Origin: a virus
Length of the DNA stretch: 41,252 nucleotides
IMG/VR virus record: IMGVR_UViG_3300046791_000584
Coordinates: 1 to 41,252 of that record
Strand: one strand, 5' to 3'
The position numbers were made by a program, and so were the translations under genes. Under the pieces are notes generated by a model. That model searched no databases. It saw only the letters and a program-made list of their open reading frames with translations, and was not told the origin of the DNA. Each line of letters begins with the position of its first letter. The stretch's first letter is position 1. Shown piece after piece: positions 31,304 to 39,367 of the stretch.

Positions 31304-33868
31304 TCAGAAGGGTAAATCATCAGATCCACCAGCTGGAAGCAATTCACCCTGGACTACCTTATCTGATGTTCCTTCTGCAACCAGCTTTTGAGGCTTCCGG
31401 AACTCGGCCAAGTTCTCTTCATTCAACCACTTCTCAGCGACAAACACCAACGGCCTGGCAGTTGCATCCTTGTAATTAATTTCAATCCCTAGTCGTACGT
31501 CATTCATTGCAAAGCCGGTAGGGATCTTTACGCGCTGAGTGTTCTCTGGCTTCAGTCCTTTGCGCTCCACCAGGTATGCCTTGAGCTCAATGTTGTCGAT
31601 GCGGTATTTGCTGTTCTTCGGATCGTTGAAGATCTCCGTGAGGTAGTTCAATGGATATCGCAGCACCGGCAGTCGATATAAAAGAAACTGCTCACTGATC
31701 CAATCTTCAAACACACGGTCCACACGGTTCTTGGTCTGGTCCACAATAACTTTAAATTGTTCGGTGATAAACCACTCCGGATCGAACCACAATCGGTTCA
31801 CCCGCGGATGGAAGATCTGACGCTCGCGCAGGAAGTGAATGAAGGCAGGGATCTCTTTCTTCATCAGCACCTCGAGGTCAGGATTTACATCGGGTACTTC
31901 ATACACTTTATCTTCTTCAATAGCCTTGCCTGAAAATGTTCTGTAACCGAGCTCAAGCATTTGTTTGCCTGTAAGTTTCTTCATGGGAATGACAGGGACC
32001 TTCACTACGAACCACCGACTCTCTCCTTCGTCAATCTTCATCACGCGATCGGCATCGTTACTACAGATGATCACCTTGCTGTAGTATGCGATCTTCGTTA
32101 CGTTCATTCCCTTGTTCTCCAGGAATGCAACGTTCGCAGTGACCAGCTGCTTCAGTCTTTCCTTCTCAGCTTTTTTATCTACATCCAGAAAACCCTCATC
32201 GATGCTGATGATGTACTTCGTGATATAGTGGCCATTGAATTTCATTTTGAATTGATCGTTACCCAGGATACACATGTTGCTCCCGAAGATCACGTTGAGC
32301 CACTTCAGGAATGTGGACTTGCCGGTGCCGTTTTCTTTACTCACCAAGATTGGTACCGGCAGCATGTGTTTGGGATTTCGCAGAATGATGCTGAGCCAGT
32401 CGAGTATGACAGTGAACTGGTCGGCCAGGATAGGAATCTCTTTAACAATCTTGCCGTCATCATCCAACTCGATAGTGGCCGCGCCCTGGAAGATGTGCTT
32501 TAAAAATTTATAGGTGTGTGAGATCGACCCCGGTATGTAGTCCCACCGGAGCGGACTCACCAGGTTGTAGCATCCATCGTGAACGCGCTTATAATCTCCG
32601 TTCCATGCCGGTTCGTTACAGAAGTCATCGAAGCGCAGCAGCTGGTTGATGAAGAAGTCGGAATTCTTTCCCACTCTGTAATCGCGGTTGATCTCAGCAA
32701 TGCTCCAGGGCTTCATCTCTTCTTCAATCTCACCGTACGCATTTTTCTTTTTGATGATCTTGATCCAATCGGGACCGATGCGCATGTATTTGTCGGCATC
32801 TTCGTGCCGCACGAACTGAACTTCCTTTTTATCGGCATTGTATTCGTACCGCTTGTTCTTGTACAGGAACTCACGGCTGCCGATAAACTCTCCATAGCAC
32901 CTGTAAAATTCCTGCTCATCATACAGGCCCAGGTATCTTCTGAAGTTTGCCAGATCCTTGTTGGGATCGTTGATGAGCTTACCCGAGAAATACTTTTGTG
33001 CAAACTGAAACTCGAGCAGATCCTTCTTGATCTCTTCATGCACGGATGAGTATTTCACCAGCAGATCATCGAGCCCCTTCGCTTCGTTGACAAAATTTGT
33101 TTTGAGGTGCATGACCGCTATATGGTTGAGCGGGATCTTTTCGTTATCGAAGAGCAGTTGCAGACTTTCACGGAACAGTTTCACGCTGGAATAAAAACTC
33201 TCGGCCCGCTTGGCCAGGTCCTTATTGGCTTCCCACTTCAGCGTCAGCAGATCTGCATCAACCAGGAAGATGATGTTCTTCACCTGGCAGGTAACGATCA
33301 CCTCTTGGATATCCTCATGCAACTTGCCTCGTACATCGCCATTGTAAAAACCGTGGATGCTCGGGATGCCAATGATATCGAGGCCAGCCATGTCGCCCTT
33401 GAAACTTTTGAATTCACCCTCAGTGATCACCAGCGTTACGATCGGCTCGGGTGCACTCTTTCCATCAGGGAGCACACCTTCTTTACAGGCCTTGTACTTC
33501 TTCAGGATCCTGGGCGGGAAGAACGGGAACTGGCCTGAGCCTTTGTCCTGGAAATATTTCTGCCCCGCGTTTGGTAAGGCATTCCCTTTGTAGATGCCTG
33601 GTGTACGTAACCTGGTGCGCACATAGTTGCGCGGCCACTTAGTATCTTCCTTGCGCCAGCTGTAAGGTTGCCCGGTCAGATTGTAGTAATGGATCTCAAT
33701 GTTGCCCTCAGTATCTGCAGTGAAGAAGGGATGTACTTCTTCAATCACCTGCCCTTTAGTATTCTTACTCTCGGTTAGGATGATGTGCTTATTGATTTCG
33801 GCAGTGATGCCGAGCGCAGCGAGACGGGCCTGCAGGTAGTTGTTATCGATGGGCGGTGTTGCGGACAT
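31304..33868 (-). CDS. Primase/SF3-type helicase (DUF3854-TOPRIM and DUF5906-like)
   Basis: An 854-residue replication protein. A TOPRIM-like primase part shows LVITEGEFKSFKGD (about 146-159) and IIFLVDADLLTL (199-210). The helicase part shows Walker A SKENGTGKSTFLKW (510-523), Walker B YIISIDEGF (552-560), a motif C with SNDAD (603-607) and an Arg finger candidate in GESRWF (Arg618), as in superfamily 3 and DUF5906 ATPases. It would prime and unwind DNA at the phage origin. It is the largest early gene. The iteron cluster lies just downstream of its 3' end, fitting an origin close to the initiator gene. Confidence 0.85.
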   Translation of the reverse strand: MSATPPIDNNYLQARLAALGITAEINKHIILTESKNTKGQVIEEVHPFFTADTEGNIEIHYYNLTGQPYSWRKEDTKWPRNYVRTRLRTPGIYKGNALPNAGQKYFQDKGSGQFPFFPPRILKKYKACKEGVLPDGKSAPEPIVTLVITEGEFKSFKGDMAGLDIIGIPSIHGFYNGDVRGKLHEDIQEVIVTCQVKNIIFLVDADLLTLKWEANKDLAKRAESFYSSVKLFRESLQLLFDNEKIPLNHIAVMHLKTNFVNEAKGLDDLLVKYSSVHEEIKKDLLEFQFAQKYFSGKLINDPNKDLANFRRYLGLYDEQEFYRCYGEFIGSREFLYKNKRYEYNADKKEVQFVRHEDADKYMRIGPDWIKIIKKKNAYGEIEEEMKPWSIAEINRDYRVGKNSDFFINQLLRFDDFCNEPAWNGDYKRVHDGCYNLVSPLRWDYIPGSISHTYKFLKHIFQGAATIELDDDGKIVKEIPILADQFTVILDWLSIILRNPKHMLPVPILVSKENGTGKSTFLKWLNVIFGSNMCILGNDQFKMKFNGHYITKYIISIDEGFLDVDKKAEKERLKQLVTANVAFLENKGMNVTKIAYYSKVIICSNDADRVMKIDEGESRWFVVKVPVIPMKKLTGKQMLELGYRTFSGKAIEEDKVYEVPDVNPDLEVLMKKEIPAFIHFLRERQIFHPRVNRLWFDPEWFITEQFKVIVDQTKNRVDRVFEDWISEQFLLYRLPVLRYPLNYLTEIFNDPKNSKYRIDNIELKAYLVERKGLKPENTQRVKIPTGFAMNDVRLGIEINYKDATARPLVFVAEKWLNEENLAEFRKPQKLVAEGTSDKVVQGELLPAGGSDDLPF

Positions 33869-33910
33869 AGAAGATAAAAAAGTGTAGTGGTTGTTGGTAG
33901 TTAAGGTTTG

Positions 33911-34318
33911 TTATCGTTTCAATTTTACTGCTGCCTCGAGGTGGAGCTTTGCCAGGCTAACCAATGAGTTCACACTTTTGTTGATTGTAGTGGCTTGCTT
34001 TATGTAGTTAGGATCTGTCTGCACTTTCTTTATGTTATCGAGCAGGATATCCTTCAGATCCTTCGTCAGTCCAGTTGCTTCTTGGATAACCTCAGCACTT
34101 ATAGTACTAACAGCTTTGGTCTGTGGCTCTTCAACCGGCAGCAGCATGTCGATGAATTTTTGAATTCCATCTTCTTTTATTCTGATCGGTTTTTTATCCG
34201 TGATGATATCAATGTCTCCGCTATCGCGATCGGGCACATAGTTTTCGATACGAATGTTGTCCTGCTTATAAATGAATTCTTTGTTAAGCAGTTTCTTGAG
34301 TTTGTTTTCTTCTTTCAT
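33911..34318 (-). CDS. Hypothetical early protein
   Basis: A 135-residue charged protein with an N-terminal beta part (EFIYKQDNIRIENYVPDRDS) and a helical C-terminal half (QATTINKSVNSLVSLAKLHL). The gene overlaps the HNH nuclease gene by 35 bp and lies 42 bp before the primase-helicase gene. No family recognised. The C-terminal part (TDPNYIKQATTINKSVNSLVS) resembles regions seen in small phage proteins linked to replication, but this is weak. Confidence 0.55.
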   Translation of the reverse strand: MKEENKLKKLLNKEFIYKQDNIRIENYVPDRDSGDIDIITDKKPIRIKEDGIQKFIDMLLPVEEPQTKAVSTISAEVIQEATGLTKDLKDILLDNIKKVQTDPNYIKQATTINKSVNSLVSLAKLHLEAAVKLKR

Positions 34319-35162
34319 TTTTCAGTTCACGGTTAAGTTTAAGTTGAGTGCGTTTTAGATCTATAAGGTCAGGCCTCTGCAGGAGGAGTGACTTCTGAAG
34401 TTTCTTGTCCCCGGGTGCAATCCTGGTTGCGATGTATTCGTCAGTAAGATTCTTACTTGACTGTTGTGCCTTCGCGGGATTGTAGTTTCTGCGAGCATTG
34501 TCTGCCATGCTGATCATCTTCAGATTGCTCAGTTCGCAGTTCAATGTGTCGTTATCAATAAAGATGACCACATGCTTTGGCGGCACTGGACCGTTAGCTT
34601 GTTCCCACACCCACCGGTGATAGTGAACCCATTTCGCTTTTGCAATGCGTATCCACTTGTACGCTCTTCCAGATCTTGTTTTTGGATGATCGTACCGGAT
34701 GGTGATGGCAAGATCATGCAATGTATTTTTTGGTTGATGGCCTTTTTCAAATTGAGATTCTTTCATGCGACCAACATGAAACCCTGGTCGCTTCTTATTC
34801 CAGTTTGCAGGTCGGTGTCCTTTCGGATAACCGCTAGGTGGTTTGCGTGGAATTTTCAGAATCCTTCTATATCTGAGAACAGTTGACTCTGCAACATCAA
34901 TCTGCTTTGCGATTGTCCTGTAGTCCAGGGTACCATAGTTGGCAAGAATGTAGTCGATCTTTTCCTGTGGGATTTCACGTTGCTTCATTCTGTTGTAACC
35001 TATTGCCTTCTTCAAGCCAAGTACACCCGCTCTGCTTTTAACCGCACCGACACCCAGGCCAATTGCTTTAGCAACTTCCTTGGTGGGATTATTTGGATAC
35101 AAATTCCTTAATGTATCGTTCATTTCATCAGTCCAAACAAAGGGTTGTCTTCCGCTCGCCAT
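34284..35162 (-). CDS. HNH nuclease with two N-terminal HTH segments
   Basis: A 292-residue protein from ATG 35162 (TGATG overlap with the previous stop; a GTG at 35165 is possible). Residues about 9-50 (WTDEMNDTLRNLYPNNPTKE, then GLGVGAVKSRAGVLGLKK) form a Myb/SANT-like helix-turn-helix, and about 68-104 a second HTH (YRTIAKQIDVAESTVLRYRR). The C-terminal half carries an HNH_3-type motif: KWVHYHRWVWEQANGPVP, then KHVVIFIDNDTLNCELSNLK at about 197-216. The His-Asn-His pattern is close to family members of phages. It could be a homing endonuclease or a phage replication or defence nuclease. No intron or split gene is visible nearby. Confidence 0.8.
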   Translation of the reverse strand: MASGRQPFVWTDEMNDTLRNLYPNNPTKEVAKAIGLGVGAVKSRAGVLGLKKAIGYNRMKQREIPQEKIDYILANYGTLDYRTIAKQIDVAESTVLRYRRILKIPRKPPSGYPKGHRPANWNKKRPGFHVGRMKESQFEKGHQPKNTLHDLAITIRYDHPKTRSGRAYKWIRIAKAKWVHYHRWVWEQANGPVPPKHVVIFIDNDTLNCELSNLKMISMADNARRNYNPAKAQQSSKNLTDEYIATRIAPGDKKLQKSLLLQRPDLIDLKRTQLKLNRELKNERRKQTQETA

Positions 35163-35410
35163 CACTTCATCAATTGAGTTGCCTGGTGCACGAGCTCGTT
35201 GCGTTTGTTCTGCAGGCTGGTTTTTACCAGCTGCTTAATCTGTCCCTGCATGAGCGGGGATAATAGATCAGCGATCGGAATGTTGTCAACGGTAAGCAGC
35301 AGCGCGGTATCCGGATTGAGGTCCATGCGTTGCTGTACGCTGTCAACTTTATCTTTCTGCTCGTTGATCACTTTGATGGCCGCGAGTTTCTCTTCAATAG
35401 ATTTAGCCAT
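35162..35410 (-). CDS. Small hypothetical early protein
   Basis: An 82-residue protein from ATG 35410, which overlaps the preceding stop by 8 nt (ATGGCTAA). The longer frame upstream is a shadow of the preceding gene. The protein is helical (SIEEKLAAIKVINEQKDKVD, then QIKQLVKTSLQNKRNELVHQ). No family recognised. Confidence 0.55.
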   Translation of the reverse strand: MAKSIEEKLAAIKVINEQKDKVDSVQQRMDLNPDTALLLTVDNIPIADLLSPLMQGQIKQLVKTSLQNKRNELVHQATQLMK

Positions 35411-35609
35411 TAGCTTCTGGTTTAAGTGTTGGTAATATTCTGTCCACTTCAATCTCCAATGCCTTGCTCTCCTTGAGTGCATTGCTGGATGCTGCGAAGT
35501 CGCCAGGGTGTTTTGTTTTCTTTGCCTTGGCAATTTTTTCGAAGTAGTCCTTCTGCGCGTTGCGCATACTCTCTACTGTTTCTAAGAATCGGATTGTACG
35601 TTCGTCCAT
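35403..35609 (-). CDS. Small helical early protein
   Basis: A 68-residue protein from ATG 35609 (MDERTIRFLETVESMRNAQK), 2 bp after the upstream stop. It is helical and charged. An upstream in-frame extension is rejected because it overlaps the zinc-ribbon gene deeply. No family recognised. Confidence 0.55.
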   Translation of the reverse strand: MDERTIRFLETVESMRNAQKDYFEKIAKAKKTKHPGDFAASSNALKESKALEIEVDRILPTLKPEANG

Positions 35610-35611
35610 GG

Positions 35612-35857
35612 CTAAAAAAATATAGGGTCTAAACTTGTTCCATCGCAATGTTCGCATCGTCCACTCTGCTCTTGAGTGTGCTGGCACTCGAGGCATTCGT
35701 ATCCGCAGATCTCGAGATCATCACTCTCATCCTCGGATTGGTCGTCATCAACATTTGGCCATCCGCACGCATCACATTCCTGGAAGGACATTTCTTCAGC
35801 CCCCCAACTGGCGCTGCACTCAGGGTTGGGGCACATGTGGTAATTTCTCTTAGCCAT
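35612..35857 (-). CDS. Small zinc-ribbon-like protein
   Basis: An 81-residue protein from ATG 35857 (MAKRNYHMCPNPEC). It contains four Cys pairs: CPNPEC, CDAC, CLEC and CEHC, enough for two zinc-binding knuckle pairs, separated by an acidic stretch (DDDQSEDESDD). Such small zinc ribbons are common in phage early regions. The acidic middle suggests a DNA mimic or protein-binding role as an alternative to DNA binding. The start overlaps the preceding stop by 8 nt. Confidence 0.6.
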   Translation of the reverse strand: MAKRNYHMCPNPECSASWGAEEMSFQECDACGWPNVDDDQSEDESDDLEICGYECLECQHTQEQSGRCEHCDGTSLDPIFF

Positions 35858-36584
35858 TAGCAACCTCCAGTTCTTTTTTAAGTTGTGGCTTACCAGTGGT
35901 ACTGATCACTTTGAATTTGATCACCCACACCCAGGGGTTTGCTTCCCATGATTCGCTCCCGTGAATTTTACACCACAATGAATTGAATGACCAGAAGGGT
36001 GGGAGCACTGTTGTTGAACCCTCAGTATAATCTTTGTACTCTGGTCCTTCAGGAAATACTGCTGGCTTTACTAATTCAATTCCTTCACACGTTGCGCTGT
36101 GTTCACTAATGTTCTGAAGTCGTTCAACAGTGATATCATCCACAAGCAACCAGATGCGTGCAGCATCCTTCGGCATGTGGATGGATGGTTTCCAAGGTGA
36201 ACCACCATCGTAATCTTCTGCATTCGGTTCGGTAGCTCGGTACAAAAACCAATCTTCAACTTCCAAGTCGCGACACCACGTTTCCCGCACCCATAATAGA
36301 TCTAGGTGCTGACCGAACGGACACTTAATTGTGTATGAAGGATAATTGTATTTATCACACACCTTTCCAAATTCATCCTCAGTAAGGCGATCGGTACTAA
36401 AGGTGAAGTGCAACCCCGGCTCATCTTTGCGATCGTTATACTTTCCAACGAAGTCGAACTTGTCTGGAAACATGTTGATAGCCTCGAGCCCCTTCAGGCG
36501 CCTGGTCTCAGTCTTGGTGTTGTTCATTAATGCAACTACCATGGGTGTGCTGCAGATGATTGGGATATCTCTTCGTTCACGCAT
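35850..36584 (-). CDS. ASCH-domain-like early protein
   Basis: A 244-residue protein from ATG 36584 (8-nt overlap with the upstream stop). Typical family features are NNTKTETRRLKG near the N-terminus, LLWVRETWC (about 96-104), FLYRATEP, WKPSIHMPKDAARIWLLVDD (about 130-150), TVERLQNISE and WEANPWVWVIKFKV near the C-terminus. These match phage proteins with an ASCH-like fold, which bind RNA or modified nucleobases. The TETRR and WVRETW motifs line the presumed pocket. The role in the phage is unknown; regulatory RNA binding or nucleotide-related chemistry is inferred. Confidence 0.8.
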   Translation of the reverse strand: MRERRDIPIICSTPMVVALMNNTKTETRRLKGLEAINMFPDKFDFVGKYNDRKDEPGLHFTFSTDRLTEDEFGKVCDKYNYPSYTIKCPFGQHLDLLWVRETWCRDLEVEDWFLYRATEPNAEDYDGGSPWKPSIHMPKDAARIWLLVDDITVERLQNISEHSATCEGIELVKPAVFPEGPEYKDYTEGSTTVLPPFWSFNSLWCKIHGSESWEANPWVWVIKFKVISTTGKPQLKKELEVANG

Positions 36585-36795
36585 ACTCAATGTTGTTGTC
36601 GAGTAAAACCTTTTCTAAATCCCACAGCTGATCCACGGTTATTTTGTTGAGTAGCTCCTTCTCCAGGCGCGGTATTCGTTCTTCTACATTTGGAAAGCGC
36701 AGGCAGCCGTGTGGCTGTGACTTTACTCTCCAGTAAAACCGGTGCAGTGACATGAGTGACTCTACCGATATGAGTGCTGAGAATGGGTTATTCAT
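36577..36795 (-). CDS. Small hypothetical early protein
   Basis: A 72-residue protein starting at ATG 36795, which overlaps the upstream stop by 8 nt (ATGAATAA). It has a helical N-terminus, a Pro/Arg-rich middle (RFPNVEERIPRLEKELLNKI) and an acidic C-terminus. No family recognised. Confidence 0.55.
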   Translation of the reverse strand: MNNPFSALISVESLMSLHRFYWRVKSQPHGCLRFPNVEERIPRLEKELLNKITVDQLWDLEKVLLDNNIEYA

Positions 36796-37003
36796 TTCTT
36801 CTGTTCGTTAATCGTTTCTCAAAATTTTCAAGCTTGTACCGCACATCGCGCAGTATTTCTAAAGCATCAGCACTTCTACCTTTCTCCAGCATCGCCTTCA
36901 CTTCTTTAATTCGCGCAGCGCTGATGGGGACTTTCAACTTCGGTTTTGTTTCAGAGAATCCGAACAAACCGAACTGATGTGCAGGTACTTTTTGCTTAGC
37001 CAA
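36788..37003 (-). CDS. Small hypothetical early protein, TTG start
   Basis: A 71-residue basic protein (KQKVPAHQFGLFGFSETKPK, then KGRSADALEILRDVRYKLEN). The start is TTG 37003, because no ATG or GTG is available in frame near the beginning, and TTGGCTAA reproduces the 8-nt overlap seen at neighbouring junctions (ATGGCTAA). Helical C-terminal part. No family recognised. Confidence 0.5.
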   Translation of the reverse strand: MAKQKVPAHQFGLFGFSETKPKLKVPISAARIKEVKAMLEKGRSADALEILRDVRYKLENFEKRLTNRRNE

Positions 37004-37220
37004 CTATGGCCTCCCTCGGATCGACAACCTCTACGAATTCCTTTTTAAGGTTGTATTGTTCACCATCCTCAGCGCGAACAATTACTTCTGTCTTATCCTC
37101 GACCAATACACGAAGGGGTTTGCCCTTGATGTAATCCCAAAACCTCCGGTGCGTGGCATTCACTTGCCCTGGTGTAATGGTATCCTTCACCATCACAAAT
37201 TTTTTAATGTGGACTCTCAT
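36996..37220 (-). CDS. Small hypothetical early protein
   Basis: A 74-residue protein with beta-rich character in the middle (GKPLRVLVEDKTEVIVRAED) preceded by a helix (TPGQVNATHRRFWDYIKG). The start overlaps the upstream stop as ATGA. No family recognised. Confidence 0.55.
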   Translation of the reverse strand: MRVHIKKFVMVKDTITPGQVNATHRRFWDYIKGKPLRVLVEDKTEVIVRAEDGEQYNLKKEFVEVVDPREAIVG

Positions 37221-37597
37221 GCTGTTTTTAGTTTATGGTTTTGATTGAAAAGTTTTATTTGCTGCACCGGCAGCTGATCATCACACCACCTGAGTAAGTC
37301 GGTGATCTTCTTCCGGTAGGTTAGTTGTGCGGGGTCATCGTGGAACTCATAAGGCAGCAGCGTAATGATATCGTAACGCATCGCACAGATCCACATGATG
37401 TGGCTGCGCAAGCTCCATGTCTCACTTGCCATCAGCTGCGTGCGTAGCGCAGCCATAGCCTCGAGCTTTCTTTTGTACTCAGTAACCGGCAAACCTTTTT
37501 TGCGGATCTCTTTGTACGCGCGCTCGCGCCTGTTGATGAAGCGCATGAGTCGCTCGCGGAGTTCGATGGTGATGCGATCGCTGGTTGCCATCACCAT
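37217..37597 (-). CDS. Hypothetical helical early protein
   Basis: A 126-residue, mainly helical protein, basic in the N-terminal half (RERLMRFINRRERAYKEIRK) and acidic towards the C-terminus (YEFHDDPAQLTYRKKITDLL). Two ATGs (37597 and 37591) both allow overlap with the upstream stop. No family recognised. Confidence 0.55.
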   Translation of the reverse strand: MVMATSDRITIELRERLMRFINRRERAYKEIRKKGLPVTEYKRKLEAMAALRTQLMASETWSLRSHIMWICAMRYDIITLLPYEFHDDPAQLTYRKKITDLLRWCDDQLPVQQIKLFNQNHKLKTA

Positions 37598-37845
37598 TTG
37601 ATTTTAAAATTGAACGAACCGTATTTGAAGAGATCTCTAATGAAGTAGAACGCTTCATAGACAATCATTGCCAACCAAAGAATGCTTGCCAGCATAAGAA
37701 GAATTAGTCCGAGGTACCAGGTCCATTCGATTTGCTCTCCCTTCAGTTCAAGAATCGCTCTTTCAAATCGCGCCATCGACAACAGACACACGATCACAAA
37801 GCCAAAGCGGATCCTGATCGTTAGTTTTGCTTTCTTGTTTTCCAT
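37591..37845 (-). CDS. Small two-span membrane protein
   Basis: An 84-residue protein from ATG 37845 (MENKKAKLTIRIRFGFVIV). A basic start is followed by one hydrophobic segment (FGFVIVCLLSMARF) and a second stronger span (WYLGLILLMLASILWLAMIV). It lies 5 bp after the upstream stop, so the longer upstream frame is rejected. Early membrane proteins may affect host envelope or exclude superinfecting phages, but nothing specific is seen. Confidence 0.55.
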   Translation of the reverse strand: MENKKAKLTIRIRFGFVIVCLLSMARFERAILELKGEQIEWTWYLGLILLMLASILWLAMIVYEAFYFIRDLFKYGSFNFKIKW

Positions 37846-37850
37846 AGGCG

Positions 37851-38093
37851 TTAGGCGAATTGTTGTCCTGGCCCACCGAGCACTTTCATGCATGTATGCT
37901 TACAGCTGCAGAGGTGTTTACCGCATCGGCCAAGGCCAGTCTCGAACGATGGCCTTACGACCAGTTCAGTCCTACGCTTGACGATCGCAATCTTGTTGAT
38001 AGAAGCTTTTACTTCAGGATCCTGTGCGGTCCCGAAAAGAACAACCACACTTTCTTTCGGTGGTGTTCTGCGAATCAGTTTGTTGAAATCCAT
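37851..38093 (-). CDS. Small Cys-cluster protein
   Basis: An 80-residue protein. The C-terminal part has four Cys in RCGKHLCSCKHTCMKVLGG, i.e. C-x4-C-x-C-x3-C, with two nearby His, a candidate zinc site. The N-terminal part (SVVVLFGTAQDPEVKASINK) is alpha/beta. Upstream (38094-38166) lies a 12-bp palindrome GTGCTGCAGCAC (38139-38150) in the gap to the next gene. No family recognised. Confidence 0.5.
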   Translation of the reverse strand: MDFNKLIRRTPPKESVVVLFGTAQDPEVKASINKIAIVKRRTELVVRPSFETGLGRCGKHLCSCKHTCMKVLGGPGQQFA

Positions 38094-38166
38094 GTGATGT
38101 ATGTTTTAGGTCGATAATGATGTTACATGTGCATTGTGCTGCAGCACTTCACAAAATTTGTTTGTG

Positions 38167-38418
38167 CTATGCTGCCGATAATTGCTTCAGGTTTTTATCC
38201 AACTCTTTATGAATGCGTTCCTGTTTTGCTTTTTCCTCATTGTGGAGCTTGATGATCTCGAGGACTACTGTATCGTTCTCGGTTCCATTGAGCGCGTTGC
38301 TCACGGTGTTGGCGTGGATGGTAGTGCCTTTAGCTGCCAGGCGATCGACAATGATTTTGCGATAGTCCTTTGGCAGAAATTCAAGCAGCTTCTTCCGGAG
38401 TGTTTTATTGATTCTCAT
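38167..38418 (-). CDS. Cro-like DNA-binding protein
   Basis: An 83-residue protein divergent from the repressor gene, the place of Cro-like regulators. A helix-turn-helix is visible at about 15-52: PKDYRKIIVDRLAAKGTTIH, then ANTVSNALNGTENDTVV, with NTVSNALNG as the recognition helix, followed by a charged C-terminal helix for dimerisation. It would counteract the repressor and open the lytic cycle. The protein is first in the early operon. Confidence 0.7.
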   Translation of the reverse strand: MRINKTLRKKLLEFLPKDYRKIIVDRLAAKGTTIHANTVSNALNGTENDTVVLEIIKLHNEEKAKQERIHKELDKNLKQLSAA

Positions 38419-38509
38419 TATTATATTGTGAGTTGTTGTTATGTGTTGTTAAGCAATGTTAAGCAAAACCTTGCGGTACGTGCAAGGAAATGCCTAATAA
38501 AATTCGGAT
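38419..38509. promoter_or_regulatory. Divergent lysis-lysogeny control region
   Basis: The 91-bp gap between the Cro-like gene and the repressor. It contains a perfect inverted repeat CCTTGCGGTACGTGCAAGG (38469-38487) and a direct repeat GTTAAGCAA (38448-38456 and 38458-38466, spaced 10 bp, one helical turn). These are operator candidates for repressor and Cro. I cannot fix the promoters: a TATAAT lies just before the Cro-like ATG, and TAAAATTCG just before the repressor ATG. Confidence 0.6.
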
Positions 38510-39367
38510 ATGCCTGATAATCAGAGTAAAAAAGATCGGATAAACCTTGCACTAGGGGGTGCAAATAAGAGCCAGAGGGACCTGGCTAAGCACATGGGCA
38601 AGTCCTCTCCAGCTGTAAGTGAGATGCTGGGCAAGGATGGCGATCCTCCAGTAAGCTATTTAGAAGCCACTGCTGAAATTACTGGATATCGCTTGGAGTG
38701 GTTGATGACTGGTGAAGGTCACCAAACGATATCAGCCTCTGCTGTTAATGCAGCAATGATGAAGGAACCGGATCTCGAGTATTTATCCGGTAAAAAAATA
38801 AGAGTCGTTACGGTTGCAATTGATAAGAAGGATCGCGAGCTGATGACCTACGTACCAGTTCGCGCACAGGCTGGATACATGAAAGGGCACGGTGATCCGC
38901 ACTATATTGAAAAGCTGCCAGCATTCTCTTTACCAATTTTGAAGGAGGGAAGCTATCGGATGTTTGAAGTAGATGGAGAAAGTATGCTGCAGGTTGGTGG
39001 TGGTGGATTGCATGATGGCGATATCGTGATCGCTCAGTACCTCGAGGACATATTTTCCATGCGCGACAATCGTGTGTACGTGGTGGTGAGTAAAGATGGT
39101 GTGGTTGTGAAGCGGTGCCTGAACCGCTTAAAGGAAAAGGACAACCCGGTGCTGGTTTGCAAGAGCGATAACAAAAATGGGCAGCATAAAGATATAATCA
39201 TCAGGCCACCTGAGATTATTGAAGTGTGGGAGCTGAAGGCGTTTATAAGTAAGCAGCTCTCATTCGCCACCGACATCTGGCAGATCCTAACAGATGTACA
39301 GGTCCAGGTTGCCCTGATGGATGAGAAGATCAAACGAATTTCAGACGAAAGACTTTTACCAGGATGA
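38510..39367 (+). CDS. CI-type repressor (XRE HTH plus S24 peptidase)
   Basis: A 285-residue lysogeny repressor. The N-terminal HTH spans about 9-60 (KSQRDLAKHMGKSSPAVSEM). The C-terminal LexA/S24 self-cleavage domain shows the Ala121-Gly122 cleavage site in RAQAGYMK, Ser158 in VDGESMLQ and the Lys201 general base in VVVKRC. This predicts induction by the SOS response through RecA-stimulated cleavage. The last 60 residues (ISKQLSFATDIWQILTDVQV) extend past the usual S24 end. The gene starts the lysogeny operon, which continues with the exported protein and a 40-residue protein. ATG 38510 follows the promoter closely. Confidence 0.88.
   Translation: MPDNQSKKDRINLALGGANKSQRDLAKHMGKSSPAVSEMLGKDGDPPVSYLEATAEITGYRLEWLMTGEGHQTISASAVNAAMMKEPDLEYLSGKKIRVVTVAIDKKDRELMTYVPVRAQAGYMKGHGDPHYIEKLPAFSLPILKEGSYRMFEVDGESMLQVGGGGLHDGDIVIAQYLEDIFSMRDNRVYVVVSKDGVVVKRCLNRLKEKDNPVLVCKSDNKNGQHKDIIIRPPEIIEVWELKAFISKQLSFATDIWQILTDVQVQVALMDEKIKRISDERLLPG

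Noticed and set aside
32579-33049. Open frames on the + strand opposite the primase-helicase
   Set aside because: The - strand has clear Walker and TOPRIM motifs through this part; the + frames show no domain.
36390-36402. Further GTACTAAA occurrence on the + strand
   Set aside because: It lies inside the ASCH-like coding region, in the wrong orientation for a gene start, and has no -7 box 19 bp downstream.
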